64,000 nucleotides of DNA from Burhinus oedicnemus (GCA_008921705.1 VFFE01007103.1:935220-999219); one strand, 5' to 3'. Counted from the first letter of the stretch, positions 13,301 through 63,134 are shown. Numbers and translations: made by a program. The notes: generated from the letters alone by a model not told the origin.

Positions 13301-14914
13301 CAGACAAGTCAGTTCTCTGAACAGCTCTCAGCCCACAGTCTTCCTATCATTGAGGAGTTTACAGTTTCTCCTCAACTTCTTGCTTTGCTGCTCTGTCCTT
13401 CTCATCTCCTTCTTTGCTGGAACACTTTTCTCACCTCGGTTCCACTGCCTATGATGAAGTGCCTCCCCTCCCACACTAACGGGAACGGTCCCAATTCAGA
13501 GAAAACAGTCATGCAGTGAAGAAAAATGAATGCACGCTCACCTGTTTTCCAGACTAATTAAATTACTACTATGAAGCTAATGCAAAAAACTTCCTCCAGA
13601 AAGAAACAAAACAGCACTGACAGATGCATACATTTCTTACCTTTGTCTTCTCTGCTAGTTTTCACATCCTCTGCTACTCTCTTTAGGGAGGTGATAAGGA
13701 TACTAACATCAGCACTGTGAACTTCGCATTCAACAAAAATGTCAAGATTGTCAGCAGAGTTCCTGGGCTTTTTGGCTCGTCTGGTTTCAAAGTGATGAAT
13801 CTGAGTTTCAACCATCTGCAAGAGCCAGATGTTCATGTGATGAAGCTTCTCCAAAGACTGAAAATCCAGGTAAGTCTAGATACACTTCTACAATGTCTTT
13901 AAAAGGTGACTAAAAGAGGTCTTAACATGATGTGTAGTAATGCTCAGTTTAGAAGGAGCTAAAATACAGGCACAGCTAAAGATTAAATACTGTAGAATTA
14001 GGGAAAGATAGATGGAGATGAAAGATAGGATACTGTTGACTGTAGCATTTCATCTGTGCAGAAATAACAAATGACTGCCTGGGTAACTCTTAAGACTCTG
14101 GCAGAATGAAAGCAGATCTATTGATGTATAATAACACCATAATCATTAAATAATTGGGAATGATTGAAAATAAGTAACAAATACAATAGTTTTCTTTTGA
14201 GTTACTCATTTTCACAGATGAGAGTGAGCACCTGGTAGGGATATTTCAAGTGCCCAGAATATATAATGCCTGTATGGTTTACAGCTCTTGTATTCTCTAT
14301 ATCTTCTGCCAAATATGCAGAGAAAATTCATTGGCTCCTAACATCCCCACAATTTGAATACTTGAAATGCTGGCCTGTTGTTTAGACATGGCTGGCCACC
14401 ACCACTGCTAGAAACAAACAATAGATTGGTATCTACTCTGAACAGCCCTTACATAAAATGACAATTCTTTTAAATGTCTGTGTTGAGCTGCTCCCTCCCT
14501 CCAAAGCACTCTCTTTCTTCACCTGGAGAGCCTAACCAACCTCTCTGAGCAGCTGTAGCAAAAGAGGGACAACAAGAAAGGGGGAAGGCAGGTGGAGGCA
14601 TAAGTCAGACAGGGAGCAGAAGGGTGAGAGAAGGGGAGATGCAGAGTGGGAGAGGTGAAGGCAATAGGGACAGAAGAGAGGGCTCAGTGGAAGCAAGGAA
14701 ATGGTGAGGTCTGTACCTCAAAGACTTTGGCTGCCCTAGAGAGTTCAATCTTCCTCACGTTGCAGAGGGTGAGGGTCAGGATGATAGTGGCTCTGCCATC
14801 CTCCCTGTTGGAGTCCAGGCTGCCTCGCCTGTTCAAGGACTCTATGCCATGCGTCTCCTTCTCTTTGCTGGCCTCTTCCTTTTGGCCTGGGATCCCCACC
14901 AAGTCAGTCTTCAT
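1..14914 (-). CDS. TH2: Tyrosine hydroxylase paralogue TH2, partial gene (N-terminal exon not found, 3' exons beyond left edge)
   Basis: Six minus-strand exons, joined in phase by GT-AG introns, encode an aromatic amino acid hydroxylase that reads best as tyrosine hydroxylase (tetrahydrobiopterin- and iron-dependent, L-tyrosine to L-DOPA, cytosolic). What is seen: an RRGSL motif like the RRQSL phosphosite of TH1, an ACT regulatory domain, [17 protein letters not shown] (the CHHL is TH-type; PAH has RFANQ and TPH a different motif), then the first third of the catalytic domain ending at [13 protein letters not shown]. The iron ligands (HELLGH, Glu) lie in exons left of the window. The TH2 assignment rather than TH1 is inference: the gene sits directly downstream of PAH, where the IGF1-PAH-ASCL1 block parallels the INS/IGF2-TH-ASCL2 block of TH1, and residues diverge from TH1. 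All visible exons are open with good splice sites, so it looks functional. Confidence 0.82.
1362..1507 (-). CDS. TH2: TH2 exon, start of catalytic domain (146 nt)
   Basis: Acceptor TTTCAG and donor GTCAGT bound a 146-nt exon. It completes the Trp codon begun by the previous exon (ATW|REVY) and reads [16 protein letters not shown], then [19 protein letters not shown]. It corresponds to the second part of PAH exon 6: 51 + 146 nt here equals the single 197-nt exon in PAH, the extra intron being typical of TH genes. It ends in phase 1 (FLK plus one base). The next exon (RPVAGLL region) is not in the window. Confidence 0.9.
4107..4375 (+). mobile_element. Ancient MIR-like (CORE) SINE fossil
   Basis: Plus-strand TTTTGGGCAAATCACTTAAG, then CAGTTCCACAGTTATAAAAT, and a tail CTGGACAAAGACTCTCTCTT and GCACCTTGCACAATCCTGGG. 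This follows the core and tail order of amniote MIR-type SINEs. In a TH2 intron. Confidence 0.6.
4557..4569. repeat. G13 homopolymer
   Basis: Thirteen G in a row in a TH2 intron. It is a likely sequencing or polymorphism hotspot. Confidence 0.9.
5231..5281 (-). CDS. TH2: TH2 exon [17 protein letters not shown] (51 nt)
   Basis: Small 51-nt exon between acceptor TTACAG and donor GTGAGT. It reads [17 protein letters not shown], matching the GDPIPRVEYTAEEIATW block of tyrosine hydroxylase. The first base completes an Ala codon started in the upstream exon, and the last two bases begin the Trp codon. Confidence 0.9.
5282..6458. other. TH2 intron (1.2 kb)
   Basis: No repeat or gene recognised. 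Confidence 0.7.
6459..6526 (-). CDS. TH2: TH2 exon [15 protein letters not shown] (68 nt)
   Basis: 68 nt, the same length as PAH exon 5, bounded by CTCAG and GTAAGT. It reads [19 protein letters not shown], then NYR and a split Ala codon. The family pattern GF.D..YR.RR..FADIAYNYR is kept, with Ala where PAH has His and TH1 has His-Gly. Confidence 0.9.
6527..9845. other. TH2 intron (3.3 kb)
   Basis: Holds a minus-strand CR1 3' end at about 7.0 kb. The remainder is unremarkable. Confidence 0.7.
6953..7045 (-). mobile_element. CR1 LINE 3' end fragment
   Basis: AATCATAGAATCATCTAGG followed by TTGGAAGGGACCTTTAAGAT and ATCGAGTCCAACCATCAAC is the reverse complement of the avian CR1 3' end. It lies in a TH2 intron, sense relative to TH2. 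The inner boundary is uncertain. Confidence 0.9.
9846..9934 (-). CDS. TH2: TH2 exon [15 protein letters not shown] (89 nt)
   Basis: 89 nt, the same length as PAH exon 4, with acceptor CTCCAG and donor GTAAGT. It encodes [20 protein letters not shown] followed by [10 protein letters not shown]. The DKCHHL(I/V)TK(Y/F)DP block is characteristic of tyrosine hydroxylases and separates this gene from PAH and TPH. Confidence 0.93.
9935..13640. other. TH2 intron (3.7 kb)
   Basis: Holds a plus-strand CR1 3' end at 10.2-10.5 kb. Nothing else recognised. Confidence 0.7.
10245..10495 (+). mobile_element. CR1 LINE 3' fragment
   Basis: A plus-strand CR1 tail containing AGAGGTTGGACCAGATGATC, GAGGTCCCTTCCAACCTGG and ending ATTCTATGATTCTATGA. 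It is in a TH2 intron, antisense to the gene. The 5' boundary near 10245 is approximate. Confidence 0.88.
13641..13815 (-). CDS. TH2: TH2 exon, ACT regulatory domain (175 nt)
   Basis: 175 nt with acceptor TTGCAG and donor GTAAGA, starting in phase 0 and ending with one base of a Val codon. It reads [19 protein letters not shown], then DIFVECEV and [16 protein letters not shown]. This aligns with the IHHLETRPAQRPR and VRQVSEDVRS blocks of TH1. It is 9 nt shorter than the equivalent PAH exon 3. Confidence 0.88.
13816..14716. other. TH2 intron (0.9 kb)
   Basis: No repeat or gene recognised. Confidence 0.7.
14717..14908 (-). CDS. TH2: TH2 exon with RRGSL phosphosite and start of ACT domain
   Basis: Donor GTACAG follows the codons for LSRAAKVFE, identical in sense to the LSRAVKVFE end of TH1 exon 3 (without the alternative exon). 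Upstream are [20 protein letters not shown] and a charged stretch [12 protein letters not shown]. The 5' boundary is uncertain. I chose the AG after ATG-AAG at 14909, because it follows a pyrimidine tract and gives phase 0 as in human TH; the ATG at 14912-14914 could instead be a start. The linker between the RRxSL motif and the ACT domain is about 10 residues against roughly 45 in human TH. Confidence 0.78.
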
Positions 14915-16111
14915 TGGGAGACAGTGGCACAGATTACAATTGCCAGATGTTGAGTGGAAACTGCCTGAGAATGTGAGCGCTTCTTCCAGAGCAATGGCCA
15001 GGGAATGTGGTGGGACTGCAGATGCAAGGTGTCTAAGTGGGTGGTGAGATCAGAGCTGACAGACAGCAGCAAAACAGGCTGCTTGCTACTGTGTTAGGTG
15101 TAGGGACATTTATGTTGGCCATGCCAGACACATCAAGGGAAACCGCCTGCGTAGGATATGCGCAAGAGCCCAAGATAACCCTCCTCTTTTGGGTAACTTC
15201 AAAGCTCTGCCCTCCTGCTCTGTTTGAAGGTGTTTGCAAGCTGTTCACCCCTGGAGATGGGCTCCTTTGTGGAGAGGCAATTAGCCTGAGCCCCATTTAC
15301 ATCACCCAGTGTGGATTGCCCTGCATAATGTCTGAGATTGCCCTTTCTCTCTACCCTCTCTTATCTCACTGGGGCCCTCTCTGCATTGACCATGTCCCAG
15401 GGGAACCAAAGGGGCTCTTCCCCCAACCATTAGCCCAATCCAAGTGGTGTCCCCTCTGCAGAGACATAATTGTGGGAGTGCCGGAGAGGCCTGAGCCAGA
15501 GTCAAAGTTCATTGCCTACTTCTGAGCTTTTCCTGCCCACAGGACCTGACCTGCCCCACAGGAGCTGAGTGCTGCCTCCAGGCTAAGTTCCTCTGTTGGA
15601 ATTTGTTTCTCTCATGATTTTAGCTCCAGTGAAATAAACTCTCAAAAAGTCCAGGGTCACATCATTCTCAGAGCTGGCAGGGCAAGCTCAGAGAATTCAG
15701 CTCTGCTCCTGCCAGGGCATGGCATCCTTTGACATCCATACACATGTTTCTGGGTATGAGCACCTCTATCTTCATATCCCAAGTTACAGTGTGCTGGAAC
15801 CCCTGTGAAAGTCATCTTGCAGGCCCACAGGGAAGGTCACCTCTCTGTCCTTCCTTTGCAGGTGGAGCCATTTCTGATATGCCCCTTAGCTGATCCTGGC
15901 TGGGTCACACAGCCTGATGATGTATTGCGCTTGCCTTCTCCCTGGCCAGGGAAGATAAAGACAGTGCAACGAAATTTTGTTCTTCAGAGACCATGGCAGC
16001 ACCGTATTTTCCCTTGGTCCAAGACAGAGCACTGGGAAGGTCTCAACTTCCCTCTCTATTGCCTGGCTGAGACAGACAAACCCAAGGTGAATTTTGGAGC
16101 ACCGTGCCCAG

Positions 16112-16183
16112 GAGGTGGGTTTCAGCATCCTCAGGAACATCGACCCACCCAGACCTCGGGCACTGCGGGCTTTACAGGACGCG
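16112..16183 (+). other. Candidate plus-strand exon at the CpG block, unrecognised
   Basis: A 72-nt stretch preceded by GTGCCCAG and followed by GTGAGTGCC is open in one frame for 24 codons, in phase 0 at both ends. It includes FSILRNIDPPRPRALRA. It does not match a family I know. It may be the first exon of an antisense or divergent transcript at the CpG block, or chance in GC-rich DNA. Confidence 0.2.
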
Positions 16184-16460
16184 GTGAGTGCCAGCCCGGG
16201 AAGAGGTGTCCCCCCGGCCCTGCCCAGCCCGGGCCCACGCACGGGGCGCCGCGGGGCTCGGCACCGCCCGCGGGCAGGGCAGGGCAAGCCGCTGTCCGCG
16301 GTGCTGAACCCGGCCTGGCTCCCGGCTGCGGCACCCTCTGCTGCGCCAGCTGCCCCGGGCCCCTCGGCCCGGCTCATGTCCCAGGGGGCTCCGGGAGGGC
16401 AAGGGGACACTTCAGAGGCGGCAGAATTGCAGCTGCAAACTGAATGGGCGGGGGGAGAAG
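16130..16460. promoter_or_regulatory. CpG-dense block, candidate TH2 promoter
   Basis: About 330 bp with many CpG, including GCCGCGGGG and CCGCCCGCGGG, and a GC box (GGGCGGGG near 16446), in otherwise AT-moderate DNA. It lies about 1.2 to 1.5 kb upstream of the first recognised TH2 exon, where the missing first exon and promoter are expected. No TATA box or convincing TH N-terminal peptide was seen. A minus-strand ATG at 16375-16377 opens a long GC-rich frame but shows no family similarity. Confidence 0.4.
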
Positions 16461-16784
16461 AAGAGAGCTTTAAGGGGGGAACCAGACTCTGGCCACTGTC
16501 AAGTTCCCCCCAGCAGTGGTGGCAAGGATTGGCACAGGAGAAACAGCTGAGCTGAGCAAGAATATCCGAGTCCAGACTGGGCCTTTCCCATGAAGAGTGG
16601 GTGTATGCATCCCAACACCCAGCCCACAGGCAGGGCACGAATGACAAATGGCACAAGGTCTTGTACTCCAGCTACACACGGACATGTAGGTGAAAGCCCT
16701 AGGGTTTGAGACGCATGTTTAAGGCACTAGTTACAAATACTGGCAGAGCAGGGCCATCAGACTCCTATGGCTGTCTTTATGCTC

Positions 16785-16865
16785 TAGTGTCAAAGTCCCA
16801 CCTCTACATGTTTGTACAGCACTAAGCACGATGGTCCTGTCTATGAATTGAGGTTTCTCTACAGA
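16785..16865 (+). mobile_element. Fossil amniote SINE tail
   Basis: TGTTTGTACAGCACTAAGCA followed by CGATGGTCCTGTC resembles the common sauropsid SINE tail (GTACAGCACCTAGCACAATGG). A short, diverged remnant between PAH and TH2. Confidence 0.45.
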
Positions 16866-17429
16866 ACTAGTCTGGACTTACTAGCCAGTGTGATAGTTGA
16901 AGCAGTGTAGGCAGAGTTTATACCACAACTTTGCAGACCATTGCAGAACCAGAACAGACAGCCCTGACTCTCCAGGTGGTGAAATGTCCTTCCCCAGCCA
17001 GTGGACACTGCAATACCACCTTGAAACCATGCTTGGGGCAGGCCCAGGAAGGCCTCACCCATAACGTAAGTCAGCTCTGCTGAGACATCCCAGGGTCCTG
17101 CTTTAAGCTCTTTTGGGTACTTCTAGGAGTGCAGGAGGAGAGGCCTCAAGCTGAGTGCTGCAGTTTAAAGGGCTATGCAAGGACTGGAGCACAGTGCATC
17201 ATCCTTTCCCGTGGGGACAGGCAGCTTCTTCCTGCAGGAGGGGAGGATCTCCCACCCCAAGAATAGGCTCACCTGCTTTTGCGCAGTGCCTGGGGTGGGT
17301 GTTTTACAAGGCCATGGCTGTTCACCACAAACAACCTGCCCATTTTTGATCTGTTCCCATTGCTAATATCTCCACCCTGTATGAGCATAGTACTATTCAT
17401 TTGAGATGGATGCAGCATTAATATTTCTG

Positions 17430-20400
17430 TTTATTTAGGTTCATTTAAATGGTTACAGTTGAACATTTAAAAAGTCTTTTCTGCCAACTGCCAGCATGGT
17501 TTGAAACAGCAAAGAGACAGGCTTTAAAAGAATGCACTCCTGTGGAGTCCTCTTGTGCTTAATTCCACTTGCAACAAATTCTGCATCCTTTGGGGAATAA
17601 AGCATCCCTACTCCAAGGCTACTGCCATATCTAGGCATCTGAAGACACCCAGAGACCACCTCCCTGTGTAACCTGTGCTGACAACTCCTTCCATCACCAT
17701 CACTGGCCTTGGCCAAGGTCACTGCAAAGGAAAAGGGCCTCATGAAAGGGCTTCTTTGGTCACCTGAAACAGAGCTGAAGATGGAAACATCAAAAATGTG
17801 ATCATAGTGGGATAGAAGAGAGGAAGGTTTCTTAAAAGAGTAGCTTGGGATAGGTTAGTCAGACTAGCATACAAAGATGTAGAGTACGCAAAGGTAGAGC
17901 AGTCAAGGCTTTGCTGTACATTTCTAGGTAATTACACACATCAAGAGATTTTTTTTTTTTTTAATATCAGTTTCACTTCAAAGCTCCATGATCTTGTCTG
18001 GATGAGTGATACTCAACCAGCACAAGACAGGCTTTCTTGAGTTGGAAGCCACCTCAAATGGGTGTTCCTCCCTGCCCGGCTATTTAATTCGATCGACCTG
18101 TGTGGTCACTAAAAAAGAGGAGTTACACTGGCCAGATAATGCAAAAAGTATTTTGCTACACAACTTTAATTTTCTTTAGCATGGAAATAAGAAGTCACCC
18201 ATTAAGAAGCACTATTTGAAATGCAACTTATTTGTACTATTTAAAGCACATATGAACAAGCTAATTTAATCTGCAAGAAAATCTACTTTCAGTATATTAC
18301 CTCTGCTTTTAAAATACTGAACATTTAACTTTTTCTCATCTCTCAGTCTTGCTGAACATCTATGTTATTCTGCTTTGGCTGGAGTTATTGCTCATTTAAA
18401 CCTTCATTAAGAGACACAGAATCAGACTTGTGGCATCAATATTCTTTAACCATTCCACTTGCACATAAAAAGTCAACCATGAATCCTGGGTTCTCAATAT
18501 CATTATAGATTTACTGATGCTGTCACTCATAACAACAGCCAGAAGCAGAGGAGCTTGGAAAGCTGTCTGAGGATTAGTTTGAAAGACTTCACCCTTGGAA
18601 TGAAATTGTCTCTTTGTGGTACACAGTTACCTTATGGGTGCTATTATATTAAGAGAGAAAAATATGGGCTACTTTCACACTGAAAATACATGCCAAGCAA
18701 GACTGAAAGATCTACACAGACATTGTCATGAGAAAAAAAGGAAGAAAAAAGATACAGAGATTAAAAAGCTTACTTCAAAGCACCAAAATGATAGCATTTT
18801 GCATAAGTATATGTCTATTGAAAAGGGTTCCAGCTGGTATCCTTAGATTAATGTTATTACCCACCATAAATATAATGGAAACAGCTGTACTTTCTATTTT
18901 CCTAAAGGATGATGCTTACATTAAAACTCCATTGATTTTCAAACTATAAATACAAGAGTAGTACAATAATAGGTATGAGATCTGTGGACTTTCAAATCCC
19001 ACTCCATCTTTGGATCTTCTAACAGAAATGTGACTCCTGAATCATGTTTGTATCATGATGCAGAATTGTTTCAAGCTGGAAATACTGTTCTGCTTTGCTT
19101 TGCTCCATTCAGTTTTGATGTACAAGTGCTGATCTCTTTCCTCCTTCAACTTGGGAGCTACAGGGAGGCATTATATAATGTGGACCAGTCCAAGAGGTCA
19201 TTTAGCTGCTTTGAGTGAAAGTTATTGGATAAGATTCAGAAATAGATTTCTGAACAGCAAAGCTTTCCTCTCTCCATGGCTCAGCCATTGGGTTAAGCTG
19301 GAATCACCCTTGCTTCCATTTGCTGCCTCAGTCAAGCTATACTCCAGGAAGAATAAAACTGCTTTAACCAAAAAAGGGAGATTAAAGCTCAAGTGGGAGA
19401 AGGAAGGAGACTCCAAAAAGTATCATGACTTAGGAGCTGTCTTGAAAGATGTCATGTTTGGGTTTAAATACACAGCTAACTCAGTTCTTCCAAAGCTTTG
19501 GTGAGGACTCTAGCCACAGATACAGTGAGTTAGGAGCTGGAAAGCTCTGATGTCTTCAGCTGCGTTGTAAGAGCCGCTTCTCATCCATTTCCAAAGTGTT
19601 GGTATCCATCTTCTGGGTTGTGAGTCCAGAAAATTAGGAGACACCTTGTAGCAGTGCTGAATAAAGCATTGTCAGAGAAGGACACGCAGAACACAAGGTA
19701 GCCTTCACATGTCAGCCTTCCACAGTGAGTAGCTGAGTATGTCTATTAAGAGAGGTCTTCCCTTTCTGTAAGCTGGCTGGCCCTGGATCAGCTCTGAATC
19801 CATGATGTTACACAACATTACAGCCAGAACAGCTCTGAGACTGGCTTGATGCCTTGTTAGAACATCTGCGTGGTTTCTTGCTTGCACAAAGTATTGACAA
19901 ACTGACCTCACATCCAACTGTAAAAAGGCACGCAGACTTGCCTTCAGATAACTCTCCTCTGATGGGGCTTTTTTGTGGGTACTGTATTGAAGCACAGACT
20001 CTCTGCCCTGAATAGGCAGCCTCAGAGCCTTTGCTCTGCAACCGATGACACATCGCAGTATACAGCACTCCTGACCTGCACAAACCTTTTTGGGATTGGT
20101 GCTTATGCAAATACAGTATATTTATCCGTGGTGACAAATCTTTGTTAATGAGGCTGCAGCATACTTGCTGTCTTTTCCACTAGCATCTATGCTTTGGATC
20201 AATGGCAACACCACATTTTTAGGGGAAAAAAAAAAATTCAGGATAGAGGTGCTTGTGTCTAAAAGCAGAGGTACAGAGGGTCAAGCAGTATATGTATACT
20301 CCCCAAAAGGTGTAGAGTTTGGGACTCCATGGGAACCTTGCACAAATGTGAGGGCCTGAGGGAAGAATGACTGTGGAAGAAAGCGAGGTGGATTAGCCTA

Positions 20401-20769
20401 TTAGTCATTGCCATCCTGTCCCTGGGCCCAGAGTGGAAATGCAGCCTCACAGCTGCAGCAGACTACAGCTCTGCAAGGTGGATATCTTCTTCTGCTTTGG
20501 CACAAGAGATGTGGAGCCTTTTCCCAGATTCCCAGAACTAAGGGCATTTTTATGCATTAATGAGAAAAAATGGATTAGTGTCTAAAGGCCAAAAGAGTTA
20601 AGGGTCACCTTCAGGTGTCTCTTTCTCTGCTAATCTATAGTAATTAACATATAACATAAGCATTCATGCAGTACACAGGAAGATAACAGACTGAGGCTAG
20701 ATGAGTACTGGCATTTGCACATGGCAGCTTCTAGTTAGTAGCCAGTGATTAGCAAGTTACTGTGAATCT
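17430..20769 (-). other. PAH: PAH 3' UTR and downstream flank, end not determined
   Basis: Downstream of the TGA no AATAAA is seen on the minus strand until 17430-17435, 3.3 kb away. Weaker variants occur earlier, such as CATAAA at 20549-20554 and ATTAAA near 18.26, 18.08 and 17.96 kb. The true cleavage site cannot be chosen from sequence alone. No coding exon is visible here. Confidence 0.35.
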
Positions 20770-60691
<39,922 letters not shown>

Positions 60692-60787
60692 GTTGCAAAG
60701 GCAGCGATGCCCACTCAGGGAAGTCCCTTTGCCGCTGCAGGTGAAGCCTTCTGACCTTACTACAGTGGCCAGAACTCTGTGCAAAGG

Positions 60788-60795
60788 TATTTAAA
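60788..60795 (-). promoter_or_regulatory. PAH: TATA-like box of PAH
   Basis: Minus strand TTTAAATA lies 97 nt upstream of the ATG. It would place the transcription start near 60760 and give a 5' UTR of about 70 nt. The box is visible; its use is inferred. Confidence 0.5.
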
Positions 60796-60819
60796 GTGGA
60801 GCAAGAGAGGCAAAGCCAT

Positions 60820-60856
60820 CCCCTTCCCCCCCCTTTCCCAGCTCCCTCCCCCCCCG
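60820..60856 (-). promoter_or_regulatory. G-rich tract upstream of PAH TATA box
   Basis: The PAH sense strand carries four or more G-runs (GGGGGGGG, GGGAGCTGGG, GGGGGGGG, GGGG) within 37 nt, about 25 nt upstream of the TATA-like box. It fits a G-quadruplex and Sp/KLF-type binding tract. Confidence 0.45.
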
Positions 60857-61386
60857 GACACCATGCCAAAGGGGCGTTCTCCCTACACGCCCCCCCGCAC
60901 CCACCCCTGGCACATGGACAAGCCTCTCTACGCCAGCCAGCCCCTGAGAGATCCACCCCAGCGCGTAGCAGCTCTCCAGCATATTGTTTCTATCTGCGTC
61001 TAACGTGGATGAGCGGCATGCTTTGAATTAACAGCCTTCCTGCTCCTGATCAACATCAGGCGCTGTTTTCATTTGTGCATGTCAACGTGTCGTCTTCGGT
61101 TCAGCCTTTCCTCCCCTCCCATTCCCACCACCGCGTGCGTGTTCAACCTCAGGTGGGTTTCCCACTGGGGCTTGCTCCATGTGACCAGAGATCAGATGTT
61201 CTCCAGGATCTGCTCTTTGAATGCCAAACACGAGCCAGGGAAGGCTGTGGCACAGCACAGCAGCTGAGGGATTTGTCCTTTAGTAGAGCCTTTTGGGCTG
61301 CATCCAAGGGGTCAGAGAGCAGGAGACATCGCTCCAGACACTGGAGAGAGACCTGGTGTAAAGGAAGCGTGAGATAGGAGTTAGCT

Positions 61387-61448
61387 GCATGAACCTCACC
61401 CTGGCATATGAGTCTGAGCATGAACCTCACACTGGGATATGAGTCTGG
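61387..61448. repeat. 31-bp tandem duplication
   Basis: GCATGAACCTCAC starts at 61387 and 61418. Both units continue with CTGG.ATATGAGTCTG. Two copies, upstream of PAH. Confidence 0.85.
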
Positions 61449-62424
61449 ACATGGAGAAAGGGAAGAAGAAAATGAGCAGGGAAGAGTAGGTCAGAGCTAG
61501 GGGGCAGAAGGATGCAGAAGAAGTGCAGAAGATGTATATGTGCTTGTATATAGTATCAGCTGTGGAGAGCTACAAGGGGAACAAGGGGCATAAATGATTT
61601 CAGAAAAGGTTGGTAAAGGATTGGTATAAAAGAGCCCAGATTTGGTTTAAAAAGAGTCACCAAAGGGGTTGAGGGGATAATGGAAAGCTGTAGCCCAATA
61701 CCAGAGGGCAGGTGAAAAAAAAACCAACCAGTCAAGTATCTATCTTGCTATTTGGAAAGATGAAGTCTGTAATGAGACAAACTATGTCAAGGCAGGTAAT
61801 CTTGCTATAGTTTTGTGAAGAAGATAAATTCTGTGGAACAGAGAAATCATGTCTTTACAGTTATTTTAGCCTTGAGGGAAACTCTACTGCATGCACCAGT
61901 GCAAACTCAGGTTGGTGAATAACAACAAAGACTTCCCATGAATTATTGGTACTTACAAAATCCAACAGCTGCTAAATCCGATTAGCCTCGCAGTAGGAAA
62001 AATGAGTGGAGCCGCTTTCAGGGATCTCAATCCAAACCCGTGTTGAACCCCATGGCTGTGGAGTCAGAATCCAGCCCACTGAAATTATGGACTGTATAAT
62101 GTGCATCTGAAGTAACTCAGTGCTTTGAGTGTGAAGACATGCCCTTTTCAGAAGAGCTGCTTGTTTGTGCATCCTGCAGCTGCATGCAGGAGTAGAAAGT
62201 TACTTTCTGAAGTGACCAGCAAGCCTGTGGTATGGGCTGGCATGTCTAGGTAGGCACCCAAATGTGATACACACATAACACACTGGGGCCTGCTGACACC
62301 ATGGCAGGAGGTCGGGGCAAGGAGAGATGGGACAATGGGGGAAAGGGAGGCTAAGCTCAGTAATTGCCAGCAGTTTAAAAACTACTATTTTTTAACTGCT
62401 CAGCCAGTAAATTCACTAGGGGAG

Positions 62425-62510
62425 GCAGTATTTTGTGTCCTGTGTTTGTACATCACCAGGCACAGTCCTATCCATGATAGGGACATTTAAGGCCCACTTG
62501 CAAAAAAAAA
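62425..62510 (+). mobile_element. Fossil amniote SINE tail
   Basis: TGTGTTTGTACATCACCAGG and CACAGTCCTATCCATGATAG match the tail GTTTGTACAGCACCTAGCACA...GTCC...CATGA, with a following A-run (62500-62511). Upstream of PAH. Confidence 0.45.
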
Positions 62511-63111
62511 AAGAACAGTCAGATGAGGATCGTGACAACCTTGATTATAGTAGTCCCTGTGTAGGACAAGACAACCTCCAGCAACTGGTATTGTTTACTT
62601 TCCCCACACACCATGCCTTGCTACCTGGTATATTTTTCAGCTAGATTTTAAAATAACTTAAATGCATGTCCTAAGGCTGGCCAAAATAACTGCAGCATCC
62701 AAAGTCATAAACTACATTTTCTGTCATTTGTTTGTGCCTTCCTTTTTCTTTCTTCTTTCCTTCTCCTTTGATCAATCTTTTTTCCCTCTCTGTGGCTTTT
62801 ACATGCATTTAGTCTTTTTTTTCTTTCTTCCATCCCTTTTCTTAATAGCAAGGCAAAGTGAAATACTGGGTATGCAAAACACTGCTCATTCCAAATCCTC
62901 ATAATTATCTATTTCACCTCCTCTTCATCCCTGCTTTTTCTGTTTATGTTGCAAGCTTATCTCTTATTGCTACATAATCATGATAATGTCACCAGTATAT
63001 TGCCACCCGTTCACTGTTTAATCAGCCTGGACTGTGAAAGGCACTACCTGGGGCAAGCAAAGCTCCTTCTCGCCAGGAGGAATTCCCAAATTCTCTTGTT
63101 CTGGAGCAAAG

Positions 63112-63134
63112 CGCGTGCGTGTGTGTGTGTGTGT
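63112..63134. repeat. (GT)n microsatellite
   Basis: A short GCGTGCGTGTGTGTGTGTGT run upstream of PAH. Confidence 0.9.

Larger units (their letters stand above)
14915..17429. other. TH2 5' region, GC-rich
   Basis: GC-rich DNA with several long overlapping frames on both strands, the CpG block at 16.1-16.5 kb and a SINE tail. The TH2 first exon should be here or further right but was not identified. Confidence 0.5.

Noticed and set aside
1362..14914. Assignment of the left gene to tryptophan hydroxylase or a second PAH
   Set aside because: DKCHHL and the RRGSL-ACT arrangement, plus the extra intron at ATW, are tyrosine hydroxylase features.
1362..14914. TH2 as a pseudogene
   Set aside because: No stop, frameshift or lost splice site in any of six exons; only the unseen first and last exons leave doubt.
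15037..15525. 162-codon plus-strand frame
   Set aside because: No family similarity, overlapped by open frames on the other strand, no splice or promoter context.
15886..16656. 256-codon minus-strand frame over the CpG block as TH2 exon 1
   Set aside because: No TH-like N-terminal motif, composition explained by GC richness, and no convincing donor in phase with the next exon.
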